The position numbers and the translations under genes are program-made. Positions 9,933 to 19,286 of a stretch of DNA of 36,035 nt are shown here, piece by piece; within the stretch, counting starts at the first letter, position 1; the number at the start of each line of letters is the position of its first letter. This DNA is from Chara braunii (taxonomy: Eukaryota > Streptophyta > Charophyceae > Charales > Characeae). The DNA lies in NCBI GenBank assembly GCA_003427395.1, contig BFEA01000212.1:333106-369140 (forward strand), written 5' to 3'. The notes below the pieces were generated by a model, which was not told where the DNA came from, ran no database searches, and saw only the letters and a list, made by a program, of their open reading frames with translations.

Positions 9933-11505
9933 CTACGCATACGCTTGCTTCACTTTCTCCTGCAGGTCTCTCCCTATATCCAGATAGTGTACTATGGCTC
10001 CAAAGTAGTCTGATCTCCTACTCAGAGCGTCCTCAATTACGTCGTACTTGCCCTTTACTGGCTTGAGCTCAAAGTCGTACTGGTCTATCTCAGCGGCCCA
10101 CCTAGTTAGCTTAGGTGTCATCTTGGCCTGGATCTTTAACCATCTAAGGGTCTCATGATCAGAATACACTTTGAAGTGCCTCCCAAGCAGGTAATGCTTC
10201 CAATGGTCTAGAGCCTGCCTGAGAGCGTAGAGTTCTCTCTCGTACGTCGAGGTGGCTACCTTCTCTGAGGGCATCCTCGCGGACATGAACTCTACGGGTT
10301 TATAGCCATGGCCGTCATCTTGCTGCAACACGGCGCCTATCCCATACTGACTTGCGTCCGTGGTGACGACAAATGGCAAGGACGGATCAACTACTTTGAG
10401 GACAGGATACTCTATTAACGCGCGCTTTAACTTCTTGAGTGTAGACGTACAGTCTTTGTCCCATTGCCTGATTGCTTCTTTCTTTAGCAACCTGCGCAAG
10501 GGAGCGGCGATAGTGGAGAAGTTCCTCACGAACTTTCTGTAGTAGTTGGCTAGGCCTAGGAACGACCGCAACTCTGTCAATGTGCGAGGCGTTGGCCAAT
10601 CTCTAATCGCCGCTATCTTGCTGTCCTCTGGCTTAATGCCATCTCCGTCTAATACGTGGCCCAAGTACAGGACTTGTGTCTTGGTCGCACTTCTTCGCGT
10701 TGATCTTGAAGTTTGACTCCCTCAACTTTTCCAAGACCTGACTCAGATGACCCTGGTGCCCCTGGAGGGTCTTACTGAAAACTAAAATATCGTCCAAATA
10801 AACTACTACAAACTTGTCTAACCATGGCCTAAACAAGTCATTCATACAACGCTGAAAAGTGGCTGGCGCGTTGGTTAGTCCAAAGGGCATCACTATGAAC
10901 TCATAGTACCCATATCTAGTCCGGAACGCAGTCTTGTACTGGTCGTCAGGATGGACCTCTATCTGATGATAATCGGACTTCAAGTCTATCTTGGAGAAAT
11001 ACTTACACCCCTGCACCCGATCTAAAAGATCGTCTATCCTGGGCAGTGGCTCAGCATTCTTTACAGTAATTGCGTTCAAACCCCGATAGTCTATACACAT
11101 ACGGCGCTCTCCTTCCTTCTTGGGGACAAACAAAACAAGTGCTCCAAAAGGAGACGAACTGGCCCTCTAACTCTCTAGGGGACCATCTAACTGCTTGCAC
11201 AACTCCTCTAACTCTCTAGGGGACATCCTGTAGACTGCTCCCTTAGGAGTTCTACTGCCAGGCNCTATCTCTATCCTATGCTGGATGGGTCGCGACACTA
11301 CTCCTGTCGGCGACTCAGTCAAGTCTTTGAACTCTTCCAGCAGCTTGGCGATGGTTGGATCTGTGGAATCTACTTCTTCTTTAGCCTCAGTGACAGGTCT
11401 TACATAAACTACAAAGACATGTTCCTCTAATCCCTCCTTCACTAACCGCGCGAACGCGGGAGCACTGAGACAACAATGTGCCAAGGTGTTATCTACACCT
11501 GACAC
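9933..11505 (-). pseudogene. Element B reverse transcriptase and RNase H, interrupted
   Basis: RT blocks in order: TPKGAVYRMSP, a damaged stretch with TAG at 11167-11169, [44 protein letters not shown] and intact catalytic YLDD (10800-10789). A small deletion near 10690, in the KKC block, shifts the frame into GHVLDGDG. RSFLGLANYYRKFV and the RNase H blocks TTDASQYGIGAVL, STYERELYAL, SDHETLRW and DALSRR follow, ending at TAG 9933-9935. A 19-bp copy of the nearby PRELEE-coding sequence has replaced the normal GWIR-type motif at 11164-11182. Base 11264 is an N. Confidence 0.85.
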
Positions 11506-12224
11506 ACGAATAGGCGGGCAATCTTGACCTTGCCTGATGGACCAGGGAGCCTACACTCATGCTCTCTCAAATGGAGTGTGGCTCCTGCTGCCTCTCCCCA
11601 ATCCATTCCTAACACTATATCAAAAGGAAGGTCATCCTGTACGAGGAGAGTTAGGGAATGGAGAACTTTCTCCACCTTCCCATCCTTCTCTAGGCGAAAG
11701 TACGCCTGGACTCCCTCTACATAGTCCTCAACGCGCATTGTGCGGTTGTCTGCGAGGACACTCACTATGGGGTCTGCTAACTTTTGGACTTTCAATCCTA
11801 GCCTCAGCTTCTTCAGCGCTCTACGGCTAATATAACTGCAGGTGGCCCCTAAGTCTATAAGGGCCCCTACTCTACTTCTGAAAATTTCTACATCTACCAA
11901 AATCATTTGTCCTTTACTCTCTTTCTTCATTTTGGCCAAGGCTGGCATCCTCTCCTTTAACTCTTCTGCCACACCTATGAGGGACGTGCCTAAAGAGACG
12001 CTAACACAGGCGGTCTGTGGACAGCTAGCTAGGCACGGGCCTGCAACCTCTGCCATAGGCTCATGTGGGTTGGGAGTGTCTGTTCGCACGCGCTCACTTC
12101 TCCACATGGCCTTAGAGTAGGGACAGTTGCGACCCCTCATGGCGGCTGCCTTTTGACTGCCTGGCAGCCCAACGGGCCTGTCTGTACTTGGGACAAAATT
12201 TAATAACGTGAGCCGGGTCACCAC
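11493..12224 (-). pseudogene. Element B aspartic protease
   Basis: The protease core reads GALIDLGATCSYIS, with the catalytic Asp in a DLGA motif, and the second hallmark FDIVLGMDW follows about 85 residues later, in the same frame. This is the best preserved protease in the window. Its frame differs from that of gag and overlaps the end of the gag zinc-knuckle frame (12112-12224), so Gag-Pro would need frameshifting unless an indel caused the difference. The first ~100 residues of the open frame resemble no known domain and are partly a shadow of gag. Confidence 0.75.
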
Positions 12225-14032
12225 AAAACACGCACTGACCCAGGCTTACACGTTCCTGCCATAACCCCTGGTCCAAGCCCAAGTCCTCCCAGGGCCTGCC
12301 CTGTGGCAAGCCTGGGTGCCATCCTCCCTGAGGTGCCCTTCCACCTCGTCTCTGTGGGGACCGATTACCCCGGCGATTTGGCGGGGGACCTTGACCCCTA
12401 CCTCCCACTTGGCAGTTTCCCTATCCGCCAACCCCCTGTGCGCCCGGTCCTCGGCCTCCCCCTCTACCTTGCGGCCTTTCTCCAGCCGCGACAGCAGCAT
12501 AAGACCTCCCCTGTCCCACACTACTGTCCTCTTCCTCTAGGCCCCACTCAATCTGGCTGTATGGAACCTCATCAGTACCACCTTCTTCTAAGGCAAGGAT
12601 CATGTGATCCTTGGCCCTCACCTGGCCTGAGATGGTACGACCCTTCCACCTTTTTCCCTTATCGAGGTCCTTATGCCAGAAGGTGGTAACTGGCATGGAC
12701 CTTGACTCATACAGGACGACTTTTCTACTCGATGCATCATAACTGATGCCGGCCTGTTGAGACTTGTCAAAGAAATGCCCACGTAGGGCCTCTGGCATGG
12801 CACGATAAAATAATTGAACCAACTGGGGCTCTGTGACCCCATGGTCTGGGACGGCTACCAAGTCGTCCATTGTACCCTTGAGTGCCCAGGCACTCCTCCA
12901 TTGTCGTGAGTGGATCGTTTGCAGCTTGTCAGAGGCGCGAACGCCTCTCATTGGGTCGGCAAATCGCTCCTTCAGGAGCTTGAGGAATTGAGGAAGGGGG
13001 TTAACTTTAGAGTAAGCAACCAGGTTGTTTTCACAACCTGCTGCGCGTGCGAGGGACCTAGCGAAACTAGCCGCTTCATCTTTAACGGCCTGGAAGGCCA
13101 CGAGGACTTGCTCCTCTGACAGGATATGTTGTAAATATATATAACTATTGACACTGGCTTCCCAATTGTCAAAGTTTTCCTCCTTCTTCCCCCCGTACGC
13201 GTCTGGAAACTTAAGTTTAACTGGGTCCTTACGGGGTCTGGCCTCGCCCTCTACAGCGGCTATGGCTTTGGCACCCCCAATGGCGCCCTCACAGAACTTC
13301 CCTATGTTGTCCCTCAGTTGCCGGACTTCGCCCCCGATGTGGGTGACGATCTCGTGCGCAAAGTCTCTGAACCCTGACCGCATGGCACTCAAGGCTACAT
13401 CCTGGCTCCAACTGGCCTGGCGCTCCTCTATCCAGGCCTTGCTCAACACTTCCAGGTAACCCAACACCTTATCCCACTTAGCCTTGTCATCTGGTTGGGC
13501 CAACACTTCCTGCCTGCACTCCTGCACCTTTGCTACCTCTGCAAACAATTTGCTCACTTCCTCTCTCCTCCTCTTCTTCTCCCTCTTCATCCTCAGCTTC
13601 CACGCCAATTTCTGCTCCTCCTCCCTTTCTCGTCTATCCATTGGATTTGTCATTGCTGCTAGCTCACTGGCTAGCGCAGCCCTCTCATCCTCTGTTACAT
13701 AAGATTCCGCCTCCTCGTCTTCTCCCAACGATAAATTAGCGACCCACTCGCTTATCTTCTTCTCAATCTCAACATCTGTATCCCTCTTCATCGTGCCACC
13801 ACTGCTCCCTTCTCCACTCTCAATTCTCATTCTCTCTTTTTCTTCTTCTGCTGCCGCTTCTTCTTCAGCAGCCTTCTTCTTTTTCTCGATCTCCTCTTGC
13901 AATTCCCTCATCTTCGCCGCCTGCTCGTCTGCGATAGCCTTTAGCTTCGCTTGCTTCTCGCGCTCATTCCTCTCCCTATTCTCCTTAACTAGGGCGGCCA
14001 TCTTTTCTTGCTGCTTCTTGGTGTAGGGGCTA
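12112..14032 (-). pseudogene. gag: Element B gag, main part, with in-frame TAG
   Basis: The N-terminal third (14001-13600) is a Lys/Glu/Arg-rich segment with long coiled-coil character. A capsid-like region follows (about 13240-12780: KLKFPDAYGGKKEENFDNW, then PEALRGHFF), then a Gly/Arg-rich nucleic-acid-binding tail. A TAG at 12421-12423 interrupts the frame. In the same frame beyond it lies a CX2CX4HX4C zinc knuckle (CVFCGDPAHVIKFC). The frame runs upstream of the internal Met at 14001 up to the MITE boundary at 14033; the first ten codons lie beyond the MITE at 14608-14579. Confidence 0.8.
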
Positions 14033-14577
14033 CCGTCTTCACCCGAAAATAACGCCCGGGCGTTGTGTACGAATATAACGAATATAACGCCCGGGCGTTA
14101 TATTCAGTAAATTTGTGGACTTCTGTGAGGCCCCAAAATTCCGAAAAAAAAAAATCAAAAATTCTGAAAAAAAAAAATGTTGTCCAGAATTGGAATACGA
14201 CCAACTTTTGGCTGAGGGTCAGTTCAGAATTCCTTATAAACTCGGAAATAAAAAATAAAAACGAAAACTAAAGCCAAAATATATCCCTTGAAGTCAAAAC
14301 CCCATTCAACCCTCTTCAAAACTCATGTATACCCCCTTCCCCGCCCTTCAAAACCCATGTATACCACCTCTTCAAGGCACTCTGCCCATGTAACATTCGA
14401 ATATAACGCTCGGGCGTTCTTTTCGAATATAACGCCCGGGCGTTCTATTCGAATGAACGGCCGGGCGTTCTATTCGAAGGGGCGTTCTATTTGAAAAAAA
14501 GTGAGTAAAAATGAAAATCTCATCTTTTTAGGGTAAGTTGAATATAACGCCCGGGTGTTATTTTCGGGTGAAGACGG
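14033..14577. mobile_element. 545-bp TIR element with palindromic subterminal repeats, inserted in gag at TA
   Basis: The ends are 32-bp inverted repeats beginning CCGTCTTCACCCGAAAATAA and differing at one base (14033-14064 against 14577-14546). Each end is flanked by TA (14031-14032 and 14578-14579), so the target duplication is TA, as for Tc1/mariner-type elements. The 14-bp palindrome AACGCCCGGGCGTT or one-base variants occurs six times, two near the left end and four towards the right. The middle is AT-rich and has no open frame for a transposase. It separates the first ten gag codons of element B from the rest. I do not recognise the family. Confidence 0.8.
14051..14559. repeat. Six copies of the palindrome AACGCCCGGGCGTT
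   Basis: Copies start at 14051, 14086, 14405 (one change), 14431, 14456 (one change) and 14546 (one change). The second lies inside a perfect 26-bp palindrome at 14080-14105. Most are flanked by ATAT or TATTCG. Self-complementary subterminal repeats of this kind usually act as transposase-binding sites; that role is inferred. Confidence 0.9.
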
Positions 14578-14578
14578 T

Positions 14579-14608
14579 AGTGTCCTTCCCACTGCGGGTC
14601 TCAACCAT
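14579..14608 (-). pseudogene. gag: First ten codons of element B gag, cut off by the MITE
   Basis: The minus strand from 14608 reads an ATG and nine further codons beginning MVETRSGK. Element C gag also begins with a Met closely followed by VETR, which supports this as the true gag start. The last codon overlaps the TA target site, and the frame resumes beyond the insertion. Confidence 0.65.
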
Positions 14609-15202
14609 GTTGAAAAGTGCACAACCGGGTAAGTGGTTCCAACCCTCACCACGTAGACCATGACCCCTGACTGACAAACCTAAAGACTCAGTCTAAGACT
14701 CACAGAATCCAGACAGGGATCCAGCCAACTATGGTCTCTAGCCTGGACCTAACTATGGCTGTCACTACTAGACCTGTTGCTGATCAGGAGGCATTTAAGG
14801 AGATCCCCCGAACTCCTCAGGAATTATTTAACGTCGCAGACAGGACGACGCGATCAGCAGGTCTCTCAAGACTTAGACAGTCCGTTGTGCAGCCGACAAC
14901 TCGGATTTCGAGGCCTACTGTGCCACACCGAGAAGCCCACCGGTCAGTACCGGTCCTTGGGAGGGTTTGACCTCCGGGACAGTCGAGTCGTCAGACACGG
15001 CCTTTAGCCCTACTCATCCCGTGTGGGTTTGGTCAACGAGACCCTATCCTTCATCCACAGAGTACTATCACCTAGGACTGAAGAGACTCAATGTAGAAAG
15101 AATAAACAGACAGACTGGACGTAGCAAGTACCAAGGGGTGTGTGCACATCCATAGGGCAAGGGATAGGCAAAGGCTTGGCGAGATGTTACCAACTCCAGC
15201 TT
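14609..15202 (-). other. 5' leader or LTR side of element B
   Basis: No gene is seen. Bases 14778-14862 are homologous (reverse complement) to 1575-1662. No clear tRNA-Met primer-binding site was found, so the LTR boundary is undefined. Confidence 0.4.
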
Positions 15203-15333
15203 GGTCAAAGTCTTGGTCAATGTCGGTCAACAGCCTTGGTCAACGCCGGTCAACGCTGCGGTCAACCCTCGGTCAACCTTCGGTCAGCTCTGGTCAACGC
15301 CGGTCAACGCCTCCGGTCAACTCCTCTGGTCAA
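15203..15333 (+). promoter_or_regulatory. Array of 11 GGTCAA (W-box core TTGACC) motifs
   Basis: GGTCAA starts at 15203, 15215, 15225, 15238, 15248, 15260, 15271, 15292, 15302, 15315 and 15328, with one GGTCAG variant at 15282. Counting the variant, spacing is 10-13 bp, close to one helical turn. TTGACC is the core of the W-box bound by WRKY factors. The array ends 14 bp before an ATG at 15348. It may be a cis-regulatory array or simply a degenerate minisatellite. Confidence 0.6.
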
Positions 15334-15347
15334 CCCTCTGATCAGCT

Positions 15348-15432
15348 ATGGCTGCCGACTTCTCTTTCCCTCGCCAACCCTGGTCTTCCTCTCACCTTTC
15401 TCGCCTCCTTTCACCCCGGCTGTCTTCTTCTT

Positions 15433-15464
<32 letters not shown>

Positions 15465-15626
15465 CACCTCTTCTTCTTCTTCCCTTCGGCTATGGCTTCC
15501 CTTACTCTTCTCGGTCTCTCCCCCTCCTGTCCGGTCTCTCTCCCTCCTTCACTACTCCGTGGTGATGCTCCGCGGCTATGGCCGCTTCTTCTTCCTCCAC
15601 ATGGGACTGCACAGCTCGCTTCACAG
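15348..15626 (+). CDS. First-exon-like open frame of unknown function ending at a perfect splice donor
   Basis: An ATG in the context GCTATGGC opens a frame of 93 codons that stays open to CAG|GTAAGT (15624-15632), joining the donor in phase 0. The product would be Ser/Leu/Pro/Phe-rich with no recognised domain. A second in-frame ATG at about 15492 would give a 45-codon exon starting MASLTLLGL, a composition that could pass for an organelle transit peptide. Thirty T residues inside the longer version argue for the shorter start. The frame continues into (CT)n and the gap, so no second exon can be seen. It could be the 5' end of a gene, or LTR sequence with an accidental open frame. Confidence 0.3.
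15435..15464 (+). repeat. (T)30 homopolymer
   Basis: Thirty consecutive T residues within a pyrimidine-rich stretch. Its length is likely to be unreliable in the assembly. Confidence 0.95.
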
Positions 15627-15652
15627 GTAAGTGACAACCAAACTTGTATCGC

Positions 15653-15655
<3 letters not shown>

Positions 15656-15704
<49 letters not shown>
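15656..15704 (+). repeat. (CT)n microsatellite abutting the gap
   Basis: Uninterrupted TC/CT dinucleotides run directly into the N block. Confidence 0.95.
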
Positions 15705-16444
15705 NNNNNNNNNNNNNNNNNNNNNNNNNNNNNNNNNNNNNNNNNNNNNNNNNNNNNNNNNNNNNNNNNNNNNNNNNNNNNNNNNNNNNNNNNNNNNNNN
15801 NNNNNNNNNNNNNNNNNNNNNNNNNNNNNNNNNNNNNNNNNNNNNNNNNNNNNNNNNNNNNNNNNNNNNNNNNNNNNNNNNNNNNNNNNNNNNNNNNNNN
15901 NNNNNNNNNNNNNNNNNNNNNNNNNNNNNNNNNNNNNNNNNNNNNNNNNNNNNNNNNNNNNNNNNNNNNNNNNNNNNNNNNNNNNNNNNNNNNNNNNNNN
16001 NNNNNNNNNNNNNNNNNNNNNNNNNNNNNNNNNNNNNNNNNNNNNNNNNNNNNNNNNNNNNNNNNNNNNNNNNNNNNNNNNNNNNNNNNNNNNNNNNNNN
16101 NNNNNNNNNNNNNNNNNNNNNNNNNNNNNNNNNNNNNNNNNNNNNNNNNNNNNNNNNNNNNNNNNNNNNNNNNNNNNNNNNNNNNNNNNNNNNNNNNNNN
16201 NNNNNNNNNNNNNNNNNNNNNNNNNNNNNNNNNNNNNNNNNNNNNNNNNNNNNNNNNNNNNNNNNNNNNNNNNNNNNNNNNNNNNNNNNNNNNNNNNNNN
16301 NNNNNNNNNNNNNNNNNNNNNNNNNNNNNNNNNNNNNNNNNNNNNNNNNNNNNNNNNNNNNNNNNNNNNNNNNNNNNNNNNNNNNNNNNNNNNNNNNNNN
16401 NNNNNNNNNNNNNNNNNNNNNNNNNNNNNNNNNNNNNNNNNNNN
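15705..16444. other. Assembly gap of 740 N
   Basis: No sequence is available here; any open frame spanning it is an artefact. Two isolated single Ns also occur, at 11264 (element B RT) and 28171 (element C LTR). Confidence 0.99.
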
Positions 16445-17399
16445 CTGGACCTTACCGCTGACTGACTGTGGACTTACTGCTATCCTACCGTCGTCGTACT
16501 GCGATTGCACTGCAGTTTAGTCCACCACTTGCCTCGCCACTTGACCACTTGCCCACTTGCTGACCTTCTAGAAGGACTACAGCTAGATTTCTGGAACTTG
16601 CTAAGACTTCTACTCTATAGACCTTCAGATCGAACCCCAGCTACTTACGGACCTACAACAGACCTACCAGCTGTCTACGAATACACAGGTCACAGGTTCA
16701 ATTCTCGGGGTCTACACGGATACTGTACATGGGTAAGGCGAGGTCTAGGGATCGAACCCTGGGTACTGCATCTGCTACTGCTGAAAGGTGAAAACCGTTT
16801 CAAAAGAGATGTTCAGAAGGAAAATTTCAAGCGGAAAATATTTTCAAGAAATTTGTGAAAAGGGGTGATTTAATTTTAAAGTATTTTGAAAAGATTTTGT
16901 GCAACTAACGAATTAATTGGGACGTATTTTCAAGACTAGTACAAAAGTAATTTGAAAAAGAAATAATTTCGAGGAAAGAAGTAATTTCGATCGTGAAATT
17001 TTGAAAAAAGGGAAGCTTCGAATTGTAAAGAATTTTCGGGAAGGAAGTGTTTTGAGAAATTTGGAAAATTAACTACTTATTTTCAACGTATTTCAAAAAG
17101 AAAGTTTTTTTTTTTTCCCAATGAACAATGTCTTTATAAAAGCCGGGAACCGGGCCCGACGTCCCTTACAAAATTATGTGGGGCCCTGAGTGGGCAAGGC
17201 ATCATCGGCCAAACACATAGAGGACACCACTAGATTTAACCCCACTGCCAATTTCACAACCCCAACAACTCAAAAAGTCAATGAAAATTATCATCACAAT
17301 CTAAATTATCCTTGAGGAATGAAAATACTAAGAAAAGTTGATCACTAAAAACGTAATCACGATAGTCATGTCAACCCTAAGTGAAAGTTCGAAAAGGGA
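16445..17399. other. No gene recognised; AT-rich middle
   Basis: Bases 16445-16800 are of mixed composition and contain two GATCGAACCC strings resembling a tRNA T-arm on the minus strand, but no cloverleaf. Bases 16800-17110 are AT-rich with repeated GAAATTTTGAAAA-like words. No domain, LTR pair or RNA gene was identified. Confidence 0.45.
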
Positions 17400-17987
17400 C
17401 TAATCGTTTTTAAAGGTAGATTGATACAGAGGTGTTTTCAAAGGAGATAGGTTGTTTGGATGATAGTGCTTGGATAACGAAGGGGGTGGGGAGGGGGGAA
17501 ACGAGGCGCAGCGGGGGTTGCGATTACGCGCGGAGGGAGGAAGCTGTGTGCGCGCTGGGGGGTGGGGGGGAGATGGGAGCGTGCGGGGGGAGATTGGGAT
17601 CAGGGGGGAATCGTAGTCGGGAGGGGGGATGAGGTGTACGGGGGACTGAGGTGCACGGGGGGGGATGAGGTGTACGAATAGGGAGAAGAAGACGAAGAAG
17701 GAAGAAGATAAGAGGGAGAAAGTAGAAGAAGAAGAAAGATAAAAAAGAAAAAAAGAAAATTGTCGTCGGTTACTTATCTGCACGGGGTAGCAACAACGAT
17801 GACGAGGATGGCACGGCGCGGCGACGAGGACGACAGGCACAACGATGGTGACGTGATGACATGGCACGATGATGATGACCGCGACAATTACGATGATGAC
17901 GTGGCATGACGGCGACGATCGCGACGATGACGTTGATGATGGCCAGGTGGTGACGACGAAGCAGGGTGGGTCGGGCGGGTTCGAACC
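17400..17987 (-). other. Low-complexity leader-like sequence downstream of a primer-binding site
   Basis: The stretch holds a GAGGTGYACGGGGG-type minisatellite (about 17628-17680), GAA/AGA-rich sequence (about 17684-17760) and GAC/GATGAC-rich repeats (about 17790-17940). A minus-strand open frame of about 290 codons (18281-17400) spans it. It encodes only Ser/Pro/Val/Ile-rich low-complexity sequence and runs through the primer-binding site, so I do not treat it as a gene. Confidence 0.4.
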
Positions 17988-17999
17988 GCTCCGATACCA
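17988..17999 (-). promoter_or_regulatory. Primer-binding site (initiator tRNA-Met type, one mismatch)
   Basis: The minus strand reads TGGTATCGGAGC, one base from TGGTATCAGAGC, the complement of the plant initiator tRNA-Met 3' end. One spacer base separates it from a TG-starting sequence at 18001. Element C has the same one-base spacing. Confidence 0.55.
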
Positions 18000-18000
18000 G

Positions 18001-18460
18001 TGTGACGAAGCTGAGGCAGAGGCAAGGCAACGAGGATGGGATGGAGAGGGAGAAAGTGAGAGCACACACACACACTCACTCAACTCGACACAGACTCGAC
18101 ACGACTCGACGGACGCAGACACGAAGTGGCAAAGTCGCAAAGTCGAAGTCTTGGATTTTCGAACACAATGTCGAGGCAAGTCACACCGAAGCACAAGCAC
18201 TGAGGTCTCAAACTGAATGCCCGTAATGGGCGCCAGACTGCCGGATGGCGCCAAGTGTCCGAAATCAGAAAAATAAAACAAAGAGAAAAATAAAAATAAG
18301 AAAACAAAGAAAAGAAAATGTGTGCAGTGAACTGCGGGTCGCGTCCCGCGGACGAGGGATTGAGCGTTGGTGTACGGGGGTCATCGGTAATCCGCAAAAA
18401 AAAGAAAAAAAAGAAAAAAAAAACATTTTTTTTGGGGGGGCGGTCCAGAACACGTAATAA
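18001..18460 (-). mobile_element. LTR remnant of a further minus-strand retrotransposon
   Basis: Directly behind the primer-binding site the plus strand begins TGTGACG, that is, the LTR would end CGTCACA on the minus strand. The outer limit is not defined; element D's LTR begins at 18461. The interval contains (CA)n, A-rich sequence and poly-A/poly-T near 18400-18440, but no coding domain. Confidence 0.4.
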
Positions 18461-19286
18461 TAAAAGGACCTTTACGAATAAAACCCCAGATGAATGCCCC
18501 AACAGCGAGGGGCCCTATCGGCCATAACTTAAATTCACGAGCTGCAACCCAAAAGACAAAGTTGCTGAGGCAAATGTTGCATCCATAATGAATGAAAAGC
18601 CGTTTTGAATAGTCACAAACAGGTCCTGCACGAACAGGTATTGGACACAGTTTTCAAGACTAAGTGATTGTCATGTCTCCTCGATGGAAAGTCATGTCGG
18701 TTGGGCAATAAGTCAAAGGCCACAGTCCCAGTCCAAGTCATAATCCCACGAGTCAGTCCTGATTCAGACCAGGAGTCCAAAAGAAAGGCCCGATGGCCCA
18801 AAGCAGCAGCAGACCATGGGAAAAGATATTGGGACATACACTTTGCAACAACGGGTACTGGGCAGGAGTCCCAGACGCGTGAGGCTGAATGCAGGCCACG
18901 CCAGGCCAGGCCAGCACTATAAAGGACTGGCCAGCCTCCCATTTGGACAGATGCTCACATCGCATGAGAGTGTGGAAGTGTCGTGGCACTTGTGCGCTAG
19001 ATGTGTGTGAGCTGCGCTAGGCTGAAGAGCAGCGCTATGTGAGAGGGAAGAGTGCTGGCTAGAAGGAAGGCAGCCATAGCAAGGCCAACGCTAGTTAGTA
19101 TGTTAGTAGGGATAGTCAGTAGGAGACACAAGTGAGTAGTATTCAGAGTAGATCTTCGTGTGATAGGGAGCGTGCATGCATGATGAGTGAGAGTAGACCA
19201 GGACTATAGACAGAGGAAGAGAAGAGAGAGATCAAAGGGGAAGAAGTAAGCTATGGTGATACCTACTTGTTGAAGCGCTGTTGACG
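18461..19286 (+). repeat. Element D 5' LTR
   Basis: Starts TAAAAGGACC and ends at GCGCTGTTGACG; it aligns along its length with 32988-33792. A TATA box, TATAAAG, sits at 18918-18924 in the transcription sense of D. The shared block has no TG start, so the true LTR edge may lie slightly inside or outside the limits given. Confidence 0.75.

Larger units (their letters stand above)
8457..14608 (-). mobile_element. Element B: degenerate Ty3/gypsy (chromovirus-like) retrotransposon
   Basis: Read on the minus strand the order is gag (from 14608), protease, RT-RNase H, integrase and chromodomain-like tail (to 8457). RT and RNase H blocks are very similar to those of element D, so B and D belong to one lineage. 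Damage is mainly single stop codons, five of the six noted being TAG (12421, 11167, 9933, 9204 and 8964, against TAA at 9780), with a few small indels. A 545-bp DNA element splits the first codons of gag. LTRs were not identified on either side. Confidence 0.85.

Noticed and set aside
14031-14582. Reading the palindromic MITE as a CACTA element, because the right end reads CACTACCGTC inward
   Set aside because: The left end reads GGCTACCGTC and no 3-bp duplication fits, whereas TA on both sides with CCGTCTTC ends fits exactly and restores the gag frame.
15705-16444. Long open frames crossing the N block
   Set aside because: They exist only because N codons contain no stops.
16620-16770. tRNA gene or tRNA-derived SINE suggested by GATCGAACCC strings
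   Set aside because: Only T-arm-like strings are present; no acceptor stem, anticodon arm or matching A box could be drawn.
17400-18281. Minus-strand open frame of about 290 codons
   Set aside because: It encodes low-complexity Ser/Pro/Val/Ile sequence from GAC- and GAA-type repeats and runs through a primer-binding site and LTR end.
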